From: Fuerstiella sp.
GTDB taxonomy: Bacteria > Planctomycetota > Planctomycetia > Planctomycetales > Planctomycetaceae
DNA length: 47,208 nucleotides
Assembly: GCA_022447185.1 (NCBI GenBank)
Contig: JAKVAY010000003.1
Coordinates: 1 to 47,208 of the forward strand
Direction of reading: 5' to 3'
Numbering within the stretch: position 1 is the stretch's first letter; each line of letters begins with the position of its first letter. Made by a program: the position numbers and the translations under genes. Under the pieces are notes generated by a model. The model saw nothing but the letters and a program-made list of their open reading frames with translations. It did no database searches and was not told the origin of the DNA. Shown piece after piece: positions 9,018 to 17,630 of this stretch.

Positions 9018-10030
9018 CAATGGTCTCTTTCGATGATAAAGTGAGCCAGCTGTCGGAGTGGTTCGGCACGCTCCTCAAACACCGACAGGCAGTCACAGGC
9101 CTTATCAATCAGTTCAGTTGCTTTCCGAAGACTTCCCTCAACTCCCAGCAATCCGGGATACGTGAGCTTTCCAAGTTCACGATCCCGTCCTGTTTCTTTT
9201 CCGAGCTTAGTCTCACTGCCAGTCACGTCCAACAAGTCATCCGCGATTTGAAATGCCAGCCCACAGCATTCCCCGTAAGTCCGCAGTCGACACCGGATGT
9301 CAGGATCCGCCTGAACCACCGCTGCCCCAAGTTCCAAAGACGCTGTGATCAGAGCACCCGTCTTCATGCGATGGATCAGCATAAGTTTTTCTACGTCATC
9401 TCTATCACCACTGCTGGACAGTTCCATGGAGGGATCCGAATTGGCTGTCACTCTACTATCCGCAACCAGACCGCCGAACGAACCATTTTGCTCTGTTTTT
9501 TCGGCTTTTCCCGACGTCTCAACGCCAGGAAATGGACCACGTTCTGCCAGTAGATCCAGAACCTGTCCGCCCACCATTCCAGCAGCACCAGCAGCAGACG
9601 ACAGGATTCTGAGGCAATCGCCTGTAATTTCAGGCGCGACCACAGATGAAGCCAATGAAGCAAACGCATGCGTCAGGAGTGTATCACCCGCCAAAATGGC
9701 CAGTGCTTCACCAAAGACAACATGACTTGTCGGAATTCCGCGACGCAGACTGTCATCATCCATCGCCGGAAGATCGTCATGGATCAGCGAATACGCATGG
9801 ATCATTTCGACAGCACAGGCGGCTGGCAATCCGTCGTCAACCATTCCCCTGCAGGCATCGACAGCCATCAGCAAAAGCACCGGACGCAAACGCTTCCCCG
9901 GTGCTGCCAGACTATAGCACACGGCCTGACGAAGCGGCTCCGGAATGGCGTCATTGCTGAACTGCTGGCTCAGATGCGCATCCACACGCTGACGCAGATC
10001 TGCGTAATACGTCTGATACTCTTGCTGCAT
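9017..10030 (-). CDS. ispA: Polyprenyl (farnesyl/geranylgeranyl-type) diphosphate synthase with internal insertion
   Basis: Chain-elongating prenyltransferase using isopentenyl diphosphate and an allylic primer. The first Asp-rich motif DDLPAMDDD is at residues 85-93, preceded by HAYSLIH. The second, DDLLD, is at 264-268. GKRLRP at 45-50 binds diphosphate, and MVGGQVLDL at 152-160 and MKTGALI at 222-228 are family-typical. A Ser/Gly/Asp-rich stretch of about 50 residues (163-212, roughly 9540-9395) sits between those last two motifs, where ordinary IspA proteins have a short loop. The length of 337 compared with ~300 is explained by it. The gene directly precedes dxs and shares a TGATG junction. 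Chain length (C15 or C20) cannot be told from the sequence. Confidence 0.94.
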   Translation of the reverse strand: MQQEYQTYYADLRQRVDAHLSQQFSNDAIPEPLRQAVCYSLAAPGKRLRPVLLLMAVDACRGMVDDGLPAACAVEMIHAYSLIHDDLPAMDDDSLRRGIPTSHVVFGEALAILAGDTLLTHAFASLASSVVAPEITGDCLRILSSAAGAAGMVGGQVLDLLAERGPFPGVETSGKAEKTEQNGSFGGLVADSRVTANSDPSMELSSSGDRDDVEKLMLIHRMKTGALITASLELGAAVVQADPDIRCRLRTYGECCGLAFQIADDLLDVTGSETKLGKETGRDRELGKLTYPGLLGVEGSLRKATELIDKACDCLSVFEERAEPLRQLAHFIIERDH

Positions 10031-10194
10031 GAGAGTTACCCGAAAATCGGACGTGGTGCATAGCCGACACTATGTTGACGCTCCCGCCAACCCCAATCCA
10101 GCCGACATCTCTGTCCCCGGAAGTCATTTCCGAAAACGGAACGGATTCCTGGGTAACGGCATCGACTCAGTAAACATCTGGTGGACGCGGTATC

Positions 10195-11367
10195 TCACTC
10201 GGCCGTGGCAATCGAAAGGGCGATGCTGCACGCACTGAGGTACTCAGGAATGTTCAGCCGTTCCTTAACCGTGTGAATTGCGTGCTGGCCACATCCCAAT
10301 GTCACAGTGGGGAAACCGTGGGCTGTTGTCCAGTTGGCATCCAGTCCACCGTTGCTGACGACGGTTTGAGGCAACAGGCCCGCCATCTTCACCGCTCCAG
10401 CAGCCATCCGGACACAGTCAGCCTTTGGCGAAATCCTGAACGCATTATATCTTGAATCATCTTTGATCGTGAGTCGACCACTCTGACTGCGTGTGTTCCT
10501 GACACGCTTGATTGCTCGCTCAAACGCGCGGTGAATTTCCCGCACAATACGATCCCGAAATACTGAACTGTGGCTGCGTGCTTCCGCCTGCAGGACGACT
10601 TCCGGCATTACAACATTTGTTGCCGAACCACCATGAACTGACCCAACGTTGCACGTGCCCTGACGAGAGCCTTTCACGACAAGTCCGTGCCAGCCGTTCT
10701 CGTGTAATTCGGACAAAGCAAGTGATGCAACAATCGCTGCGTTAACACCATCATCGGGATTCACACCAGCGTGACTGGCAATGCCGTCAATCTTCACGGC
10801 AACGTTTGTCGCCCCCACGGCACCGATGACCAGACTCGCTGGATCTCGTCCATCCCAGTTAAAGCAAAGTTGAGGATTCGCCAGCCTGCCGGTCGTCACG
10901 TGACGCGCTCCACAAAGACCGACTTCTTCCTGAACAGTGAACAGCAGAGTTAGAGGTGGGTGATCGATATTTTGCTTCAACATTTCCAGTATCGCCGTCA
11001 GGATAACGGCACAGCCGGCACGATTATCAGCACCCAGCGCTGTGTCCGATGACTTCGGCCTGATCCAGTCTCCTTGCCGCACGGGTTCACTATCGACTGC
11101 CAGCGGTACTGTATCCATGTGTGCCATGAGAAGTCGCCGAGGTGCACGCTTTGTCCCTTTGAGTTTGACGATCAAATTGCCGGTGGCCCCGCCAATCGGA
11201 CTGCGGCGATTAGCTGTATCAACCATGAACACAGACTGGGGCAACCCTGCCGATACCAATGTCTTCTGTATGCAGGCGCTGACTTTCGTTTCAGCACCGC
11301 TTCCACCCGGAATCGCTATGAGTTCCAGAACGCGCCGAATGGCAGCATTCGCATTGATGTTGGGCAT
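10195..11367 (-). CDS. M20-family zinc peptidase (PepT-like aminopeptidase/deacylase)
   Basis: Di-zinc exopeptidase or amidohydrolase of the M20 clan, probably cleaving small peptides or acylated amino acids in the cytosol. Metal-site motifs are in order: MAHMDTVP (His and catalytic Asp), ALGADNRAG (bridging Asp), TVQEEVGLCGA (catalytic and ligand Glu), NWDGRDP (Asp), and GCGQHAIHTVKE near the end (His). The lid domain begins around SHAGVNPDDGVNA. I placed the start at ATG 11367 (MPNINANAAI) because the 40-residue upstream extension is not family-like and the protein then has the normal ~390 residues. No signal peptide. It lies downstream of the MFS gene on the same strand. Substrate cannot be deduced. 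Confidence 0.9.
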   Translation of the reverse strand: MPNINANAAIRRVLELIAIPGGSGAETKVSACIQKTLVSAGLPQSVFMVDTANRRSPIGGATGNLIVKLKGTKRAPRRLLMAHMDTVPLAVDSEPVRQGDWIRPKSSDTALGADNRAGCAVILTAILEMLKQNIDHPPLTLLFTVQEEVGLCGARHVTTGRLANPQLCFNWDGRDPASLVIGAVGATNVAVKIDGIASHAGVNPDDGVNAAIVASLALSELHENGWHGLVVKGSRQGTCNVGSVHGGSATNVVMPEVVLQAEARSHSSVFRDRIVREIHRAFERAIKRVRNTRSQSGRLTIKDDSRYNAFRISPKADCVRMAAGAVKMAGLLPQTVVSNGGLDANWTTAHGFPTVTLGCGQHAIHTVKERLNIPEYLSACSIALSIATAE

Positions 11368-11411
11368 GACAAACTCGTCCAGTCGCTGGAAACTTTTTCG
11401 AATGATGCGGA

Positions 11412-12785
11412 TTACGTAGTTGTGCGGGACCCACTCTGTTCTTGAATAATTTCTCTGTCGAATCGACCCCAGTGCCAGACTTCCCACACGATCCCCAAAC
11501 CGAGCGTAGTCACACCGGCCGCAAAGAACATCTGCGGATAGCCAGCTCGACCAAATACAGCCAAATCAATGATTCGACCCAGTAGCGGCGCTGAAATTGC
11601 CGTACCCAGGTCCATGAAGCCCAACGTTAGATTTGTACCACTGCCACGATATTCGGCAGGAAATCGATCGGACCCCAACGACACAATTGACGGAAACAAC
11701 AAGGCATGTCCCAAACCGCAAATGATCGCGGACATGATGAGATGCCATGATTGAGTTGCGGGAATAATCATCAGCAACCCAGCCCCCTGCGCCAGCAGAC
11801 CAACCGTGATCAGTCGGTAACGCCCCACTTTCTGACTCAGCTGTACAGTTACGATTCGCAACACGAAGGCAGACAGTGCGTACGCGGTCCAATAGCCGGC
11901 AATTCCGCCAAGCCCCGCATATCGGTTGAAGCGAACCAGGTAAAGACTCGGTACCGTAAATACCAGCCCGATCGCCATTGCAACAAACACTACCGGACCG
12001 GGCCAGTAGTTCTTCATCAGTCGCAGCAATGAAGGACGTATCTCGGCCGATGGCTTTGGAAATCCCTTCGTTATAATGCAGACCAAGGCCAGATAAGCAG
12101 CATTGCACGTAATGACCACCAAAAACGCATACCAAAAATAGACTTCTCTGCCGTCTGTCAGCCACTTCAGTCCGTCGACGAGTTGCGTACCGAGAATCAT
12201 TCCAACAAATCCACTGCATCCAAGCAGTCCAAGAAATTCTGTGCGCCGATGTTCGGCCACACAGGCCTGCATGTGAAAAGCACTGCAGGTGAACATACCC
12301 GACACACCGACGGCATACAGCACCCGTCCTGTGTACAGAACGGGCGACACCATTGCCACACCAGCAAAGATGGTACTGCCGACAAGCGTCGAAACTGATA
12401 ACACAATCCAGACGCAACGAACTCCAAACCGATCGATCGTCCGTCCTAGAAACAATCGAGCTATGATGGCTGCGATGAGGCCCGTCTGAATGATACGACC
12501 GGGCAGTTCTTCCTGATAGATAATCGCTGCTCCCGATTGGTTCGAAGTCGCCAGCCATGCGATCCAGTCCGCAAAAACGAAGAGCACAGCATTGGCCGTG
12601 ACCAAAAGGAAATTGGCGATCCAGGCGCAAATAAACAAAGGATCGGTCAGACGCTCGACCTCACGTGGCGGCGTGAACTGTGACACTCTCCGTTCCGTCG
12701 CTGCTTTGCAGGCGTGATCCGCATTACGTTTGGGAGAAATCGTAACCGTCGACGTATCAGATACTCTATCCACCGAACGCTCCAT
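11412..12785 (-). CDS. MFS transporter
   Basis: Major facilitator protein of about 457 residues with ~12 hydrophobic helices. A family-typical loop GRTIDRFGVRCVWI follows helix 2, and NLTLGFMDLGTAISAPLLG lies in the C-terminal half. A long hydrophilic cytoplasmic loop (KGFPKPSAEIRPSLLRLMK) separates the halves. The start ATG 12785 lies 20 bases inside the end of the ABC permease gene, so the three transport genes 14620-11412 probably form one operon. The frame is open further back to 12968, but that segment overlaps the permease and is not hydrophobic. Substrate is unknown; with an ABC exporter beside it, efflux is more likely than uptake, which is inference. Confidence 0.88.
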   Translation of the reverse strand: MERSVDRVSDTSTVTISPKRNADHACKAATERRVSQFTPPREVERLTDPLFICAWIANFLLVTANAVLFVFADWIAWLATSNQSGAAIIYQEELPGRIIQTGLIAAIIARLFLGRTIDRFGVRCVWIVLSVSTLVGSTIFAGVAMVSPVLYTGRVLYAVGVSGMFTCSAFHMQACVAEHRRTEFLGLLGCSGFVGMILGTQLVDGLKWLTDGREVYFWYAFLVVITCNAAYLALVCIITKGFPKPSAEIRPSLLRLMKNYWPGPVVFVAMAIGLVFTVPSLYLVRFNRYAGLGGIAGYWTAYALSAFVLRIVTVQLSQKVGRYRLITVGLLAQGAGLLMIIPATQSWHLIMSAIICGLGHALLFPSIVSLGSDRFPAEYRGSGTNLTLGFMDLGTAISAPLLGRIIDLAVFGRAGYPQMFFAAGVTTLGLGIVWEVWHWGRFDREIIQEQSGSRTTT

Positions 12786-13635
12786 AGCGGCGTACGCCGT
12801 AGTGAAAGGCGGCTCGGTTGGCAACCAGCAACACAACAATCCAGGCTGTCTGGATTGCCAGTTCTGCCGGCAGGTCTGCTTCGGGAATTCGACCCAACAG
12901 CACAGCTGCCGGGAAATACGCCAAATATCTGAGAGGCAGGTAATGTACCCAGGGGATCCAGCTGTCAATCCACTCCAGTGGAATCATATGCCCCGACAAA
13001 AAGTAGTTGAGCATCATGAAAATGAAAATCAGCGAACTCACTTCCAGAAACCAAAAAGCAATCAGTCCGATGAGAGACTCAATCAAGAATCCAATTACGA
13101 ACCCGAACAGCAGTGAGATCACAAATGCTGTCATCACTATTCCGGATGGCCAGCCCGGCAGATAGCTGCGACACAGCCAGAACACGAGAGCAAACGGTCC
13201 GGTGGCCACGACATAATAGACAAGTTTATGCGCCACACGATGCCAGAACAGGTAGTCGAGCATATCCACCGGCTGCAGAAGATACTTGCGGACCGATCCG
13301 TTACGAATCGATTCGGCGATCCCGGTCGCCAGACCGGGCATGCTGGAAAAAGCGCGTGCCACCATGACCAGCAGAAAATAAGCGACCATATCGGCGTAGC
13401 GATAATTCTGGAGCTCCCTTGCAGTGTCACCCGCAAAAATGGCCCCCCACAAAAATATTTGAGTAACGATTGGCAGAAAACGGACGAGTGTGGCAAAAGC
13501 AAAATCACCACGATAGACCATCCGTTCTTCCATGGCCGTTCGCAGGATGAGCCATTTCAGTCGAATCCGCCATGACAGCGAATCCAGCAACGTCTGAGTC
13601 TCTGACGAATCGGAGATGAGGTTACTCGCTGTCAT
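12766..13635 (-). CDS. ABC-2 type permease (ABC2_membrane_6-like)
   Basis: Membrane subunit of an ABC exporter. It has about six hydrophobic helices, and the segment [20 protein letters not shown] before the first helix is typical of the DUF990/ABC2_membrane_6 group. [20 protein letters not shown] is a recognisable cytoplasmic coupling region. I chose ATG 13635 (MTASNLISD), which overlaps the ATPase stop by 14 bases; an upstream frame reaches 13671. About 289 residues. It pairs with the ATPase at 13622-14620. Related E. coli and Bacillus systems are poorly characterised, so the exported compound is unknown. Confidence 0.87.
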   Translation of the reverse strand: MTASNLISDSSETQTLLDSLSWRIRLKWLILRTAMEERMVYRGDFAFATLVRFLPIVTQIFLWGAIFAGDTARELQNYRYADMVAYFLLVMVARAFSSMPGLATGIAESIRNGSVRKYLLQPVDMLDYLFWHRVAHKLVYYVVATGPFALVFWLCRSYLPGWPSGIVMTAFVISLLFGFVIGFLIESLIGLIAFWFLEVSSLIFIFMMLNYFLSGHMIPLEWIDSWIPWVHYLPLRYLAYFPAAVLLGRIPEADLPAELAIQTAWIVVLLVANRAAFHYGVRRYGAFGG

Positions 13636-14620
13636 TGCCGTTTCCGTTCCCAAACGAAAATAACTCAGCAATCACGTCTTCCAGCGGCCGTTCGGAAACA
13701 CTCACGTCATCAACGTTGTAGTTTGCCAGGATACGAGAAAGGGAATTCGAAACATCCTGTTTGGGAATCTGCAGCCGGACCATGGGTGACCGGTCTTCCA
13801 AAACATCACCAAATCGTTCAATTCCATCGGGGACAATACCATTGGCAAACTGAAGCTCCACTATTTTGTGTCGGCTGAATCGATCGCCAATTTCCGCCAC
13901 CGGTCCATCATGGATCACGGAGCCTCGATTGATAACCACCGCTCGATCACAGAGCGCTTCAATATCTTTCATATAGTGGCTAGTGAGAATCACAGTGATG
14001 CGTTGCTCAGCCTGGTAAGACCGCAGAAATTTCTGGACGTTTCTTTGACTGATGACATCCAGTCCGATCGTCGGTTCATCGAGAAACAAAACATCAGGTC
14101 GGTGGAGCAGGGCAGCGATGAGTTCCATTCTCATCCGTTCTCCAAGCGACAGTTCACGCACAGGCTGAGCGATCAAATCTTTAACATCCATCAGTGCTGT
14201 CAATTCATCCAACCGCTGATGATAGTCGCCTTCTGAGATGCGATAGATTTCTTTGTGAAGCCGAAATGATTCCTGAGCCGGAAGGTCCCACCACAACTGT
14301 TCCTTTTGGCCCGTCACCAGCGAAAAACGCCGACGATAGGCATTCTCCCGTTTCCACGGCACATGGCCCATGACGGTTGCGGTCCCGGAAGTGGGGACAA
14401 TGATTCCGGAGAGCAGTTTCAGCGTCGTTGTCTTGCCGGCTCCATTGGGGCCTAAAAAGGCAAGCATTTCGCCTTCTTCGATCTGAAAGCTGACGTCCCT
14501 GACAGCATGGACTTCACGATGTTTCCGGTGAAACAGCCCCTGCACTGCGGCCATCATGCCTTCGCTCTTGCGATAGACCTTGTACGTGCGGCACAACTTC
14601 TGAACATCAATGATCGGCAT
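13622..14620 (-). CDS. ABC transporter ATP-binding protein
   Basis: ATPase subunit of the exporter. Walker [15 protein letters not shown] follows the strand MLAFL. The Q-loop lies in [14 protein letters not shown]. The signature [11 protein letters not shown] deviates from LSGGQ in the usual way for ABC-2 partners (LSLGQ/LSLGER). Walker B is [12 protein letters not shown], and the H-loop is [12 protein letters not shown]-terminal ~90-residue domain after the ATPase core ends in Gly/Asn repeats (GNGNGNDSE). 332 residues, normal for the DrrA/YadG-like exporter class. First gene of the minus-strand transport operon; its promoter should lie in 14621-15200. Confidence 0.95.
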   Translation of the reverse strand: MPIIDVQKLCRTYKVYRKSEGMMAAVQGLFHRKHREVHAVRDVSFQIEEGEMLAFLGPNGAGKTTTLKLLSGIIVPTSGTATVMGHVPWKRENAYRRRFSLVTGQKEQLWWDLPAQESFRLHKEIYRISEGDYHQRLDELTALMDVKDLIAQPVRELSLGERMRMELIAALLHRPDVLFLDEPTIGLDVISQRNVQKFLRSYQAEQRITVILTSHYMKDIEALCDRAVVINRGSVIHDGPVAEIGDRFSRHKIVELQFANGIVPDGIERFGDVLEDRSPMVRLQIPKQDVSNSLSRILANYNVDDVSVSERPLEDVIAELFSFGNGNGNDSE

Positions 14621-15201
14621 AAACCAAATCGTAGTTCAGCAACCATGTCAGGGCCAAAGTCACCCGTAGAATCCAGCCAGAATCCAGGAAATGCGAAGCT
14701 TTTCGGGCCTAACGGAGATCTCCTGGATCTAACAAACATACCGATCATTCACCGGTTATGTCGCTGTCCGTATGCTCCAAACATCGGTGGTATCAAAGAA
14801 CGAACTTTCTTCGATCCACACAAAGAACTTGGAAGGAGTCCATGCATGATAACTGCCACGGGTTTTGGTACCCGGTCATCGTCTCCCACCGGCAGACGGA
14901 TCCTGAATGTCGCCGGAATTAAGAACGATTCCTTTGATCCAAATGTGTAACTCTCAGGAATATGCATCGTCCATCAGCGACGATCGCAGCAACTGCGTGG
15001 AGCACACCATGGTCATCTGCAGTCGCTCCATTCGGCGTGACCGTCCATCGGTCCTGACAAATTGCATGTTATAACAACAATTGTCAAAATACGTTGCCTG
15101 AGTATCTATTCCGGATGGAAGCGCTGGATGCCAACTCATCTCTAATCGCTGCGGTTAGAGCCAGAGCATTTGATTTCGCGCGAGTGCCGTGACGCACAAA
15201 C
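14621..15201. other. Intergenic region, no supported gene
   Basis: About 580 bases between the ABC operon start and the hairpin after the protease gene. Several 60-110 codon open frames exist on both strands (for example minus 14967-14749 and plus 14648-14950), but none has a family resemblance, a good ribosome binding site or exclusive coverage. The region is expected to hold the promoter of the minus-strand ABC operon; I could not pick a convincing -35/-10. Confidence 0.4.
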
Positions 15202-15238
15202 GAAACGCCCGGACTGCAGGCAGCAGTCCGGGCGTTTC
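15202..15238. terminator. Strong perfect hairpin, probable terminator
   Basis: A 16-bp perfect inverted repeat: GAAACGCCCGGACTGC at 15202-15217 pairs with GCAGTCCGGGCGTTTC at 15223-15238 around a five-base loop (AGGCA). It lies 34 bases beyond the stop of the minus-strand protease gene. The downstream T tract in the minus direction is short (GTTTG), so it may act as a Rho-independent terminator of limited efficiency or as an mRNA 3' stabiliser. Confidence 0.75.
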
Positions 15239-15271
15239 AACGTACAGGATTTTTCCAAACAGACCGGAAGT

Positions 15272-17320
15272 TCAGCGATTCACGGTACGAAGTGTATTTC
15301 GCATCTCCAGATAATCCAGAGTGATCTGCATCAGTTCGCGATTGTAAAAGTCGTCTTTGAATATGTCGCGTGTGTCTTCATCACTTACACCACTGGCTTT
15401 CCTGATCATTTCTTCCTGTTCTTCCTGTTCCCGCTTAATGGCTTCTTCTTCGTGACGAAGTGTCTCTTCATTCAGTGAGATTGTTTTACGTTTCTTCCGT
15501 TCTTCATAACGTGCAATCGCTCTGTTGAGACGAGTAAATTCTTTGTCCGTCTTAACCCGCGCCTCACTTCGGACTCCAAGTTCTTCCTTCATGCTGTCGT
15601 TAAGGAAACTGCTGTAGGGAACGTACCCGGCATGACTAATCCTGTCGAACGCGAGTGCATTATCCAGAGAATCTTCACCGATATCTCGATGGTCCAGCAC
15701 CGACGGCAGAATCACATCGGAGATGACCCCCCGTGTTTGAGTGCTGTCGCCGTTTACCCGGTAGAATTTACTGATTGTCAGCTTCAGGGCACCTCGCTGG
15801 CCACCAAACAGACTGGTGGTCACCGGCATAACGTTTTGTACAGTGCCTTTACCATGGGTTGTACGGTCTCCAACCACAAGACCTCGTCGGTAATCCTTGA
15901 TCGCACCTGCAAAGATTTCTGAGGCAGATGCAGACAACCGATTGCAGACCACGATCATCGGCTCACGCCAGTACATCTCCGGATCTTCATCTTCCAGAAT
16001 CTTTTCCGTATTACCCGGCTCGCGAACCTGTACGACAGGCCCCTTGGGAATGAACAGCCCAGTCACCTCGACTGCTTCGGTCAGAGCTCCCCCACCATTC
16101 CAGCGAAGATCGACGATGAGTGCATCGACACCCTGTTTCCTGAACCTGACAAGCTCCTTTCTTACATCGCGGCTGGTGCTTTTGAATAGTCCACCACTGG
16201 AAGCTCCACTGAAGTCACGGTAGAACGACGGAATATTAATAATTCCTATTTTTTCCTGCCGACCTTCGAACCAGTTGCCGGTTTCAATGATCTTGCCTTC
16301 CACATCCTGATCTTCGATCTGAACGGTCTGGCGAGTTAGTACATACTCTTCCGTACCACCCGCCTCTTTACGCACCTGCAGCGTAACTTCTGTATTCGAT
16401 TTACCCCGAATGTTGTCGACGACTTTCGTAAGCTTCATTTCGACGACGTCGATCAGTTCTGCCGGTTTATCCGGCCCGTCGGGATCCACACCAATGATCT
16501 TGTCTCCCTTGATCAGTCGTCCGTCTTCCGCGGCAGCTCCCCCTTCAATGACTTCTTCAACCAGCGTGTAACCATCATCGAATCGCAGTCGAGCCCCAAT
16601 CCCTTCAAGCTTTTGCGACATGACGATTTTAAAATCCAGCAGAGTTTGCGGTGACATGTAGCTGGAATGTGGATCCAGACAGTGTGTCATCGACGAGAGG
16701 TATTGCTCAAGAATTTCGTGTCCTTCGGTCTGGTCCAGAAAACCGCGGCTGCGTTTGTAGCGTTTGTGCAGTCGTGTTCTTGCCTCGTCCAGATCTGTGT
16801 CATCCAGTTTCAGCATCAGGAGGTCAAATTTGATACGTTTGCGCCAGCGTTCACTCAGGACTTCAACGGAAGCGGCCCAGTCCAGATCATCCGGATCGGT
16901 GATCATCTCCTCATCGACGCTGTAGTCATGTGCTGCGTCAATCTGTTGAGAAATTGTTTCAGCACGTTCGTACATTCGTTTGCGAACGCGTTCAAAAACA
17001 AGCGTTGCGAAGTCAAGGTTTCCCGATTCAATCTGATCGTCCAGATCAGACATATTACGGCTGAAGTCGTCGATATCAGACTGCAGGAAATACAGCTTTT
17101 GAGGATCCCACGCGTCAACGTATCGATGAAGCAGGCGTCTGGACAATTCGTCGTCAATCTCCGGGTGAGCAATGTGACGTGACTCCACCATCCGGGCAAC
17201 CAGTTTGGCAGTGGTTCCGTCGTTGCTGCTAAGAGAAACCGTATCACCGGCCAGTGCAAGACCGGTGATCGTGGCAACGCCACTGAAAAATAATAGTCCG
17301 CGGACAGACGGAGTTGCCAT
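15272..17320 (-). CDS. prc: Carboxy-terminal processing protease (Prc/Tsp, S41A)
   Basis: Periplasmic serine protease that trims C termini and degrades tagged or envelope proteins, known in E. coli to act on lipoprotein and peptidoglycan-enzyme substrates. The signal peptide covers residues ~5-25. An N-terminal helical Tsp domain follows (HRYVDAWDPQKLYFLQSDID near 66-84). Next come LDPHSSYMSP at 215-224, a PDZ domain around 235-330 (VIEGGAAAEDGRLIKGDKII), and the S41 catalytic domain. The Ser lies in RLSASASEIFAG (~462-472) and the general-base Lys in THGKGTVQ (491). A charged, Glu/Arg/Lys-rich coiled tail (~595-655) is typical of the Tsp-like subfamily. 682 residues matches E. coli Prc. AAGGAA precedes the ATG at good spacing. 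Stands alone as a transcription unit. Confidence 0.96.
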   Translation of the reverse strand: MATPSVRGLLFFSGVATITGLALAGDTVSLSSNDGTTAKLVARMVESRHIAHPEIDDELSRRLLHRYVDAWDPQKLYFLQSDIDDFSRNMSDLDDQIESGNLDFATLVFERVRKRMYERAETISQQIDAAHDYSVDEEMITDPDDLDWAASVEVLSERWRKRIKFDLLMLKLDDTDLDEARTRLHKRYKRSRGFLDQTEGHEILEQYLSSMTHCLDPHSSYMSPQTLLDFKIVMSQKLEGIGARLRFDDGYTLVEEVIEGGAAAEDGRLIKGDKIIGVDPDGPDKPAELIDVVEMKLTKVVDNIRGKSNTEVTLQVRKEAGGTEEYVLTRQTVQIEDQDVEGKIIETGNWFEGRQEKIGIINIPSFYRDFSGASSGGLFKSTSRDVRKELVRFRKQGVDALIVDLRWNGGGALTEAVEVTGLFIPKGPVVQVREPGNTEKILEDEDPEMYWREPMIVVCNRLSASASEIFAGAIKDYRRGLVVGDRTTHGKGTVQNVMPVTTSLFGGQRGALKLTISKFYRVNGDSTQTRGVISDVILPSVLDHRDIGEDSLDNALAFDRISHAGYVPYSSFLNDSMKEELGVRSEARVKTDKEFTRLNRAIARYEERKKRKTISLNEETLRHEEEAIKREQEEQEEMIRKASGVSDEDTRDIFKDDFYNRELMQITLDYLEMRNTLRTVNR

Positions 17321-17630
17321 TTTGAATTCCTTGTCGGAATGACGGATCTCTGAACAGCGGAGCGTTCGCTGTTGTGGGAGCCCAAAGCGATAAACTCGGT
17401 GCCGTTCGTCAGTTTTGTCAGGTCACAATCGCCACTAAAGCAACCAGGTGTCGATTAGAGACAGTTGCTGGTAGCCCGACTTCCCGTGACCACTTGTTGG
17501 TGATTATCTGAAATCGTAGACCAGAGGCTTCCCCCGCCGCAAGGTGTTTCGCCATACAAACATGCGTCCAACCACGGTCTTATGAGGTGCAAGACACGTC
17601 GAACAGTCCTCCATAACCCGTAGATTGCTG
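17321..17630. other. Intergenic region, nothing recognised
   Basis: About 310 bases between two minus-strand genes. The part next to 17320 should carry the protease promoter and includes its ribosome binding site (AAGGAA, ~17326-17331). No gene, repeat or convincing hairpin was seen in the rest. Confidence 0.4.

Noticed and set aside
11566..12630. Long minus-strand second frame of 354 codons inside the MFS gene
   Set aside because: It overlaps the MFS frame almost completely and reads as Cys/Arg/Ser-rich noise, while the MFS frame has helices and family motifs.
14749..14967. Minus-strand frame with a hydrolase-like PVAVIMHGLLP stretch
   Set aside because: Only 72 codons, no catalytic elbow, no ribosome binding site; the similarity is too short to trust.
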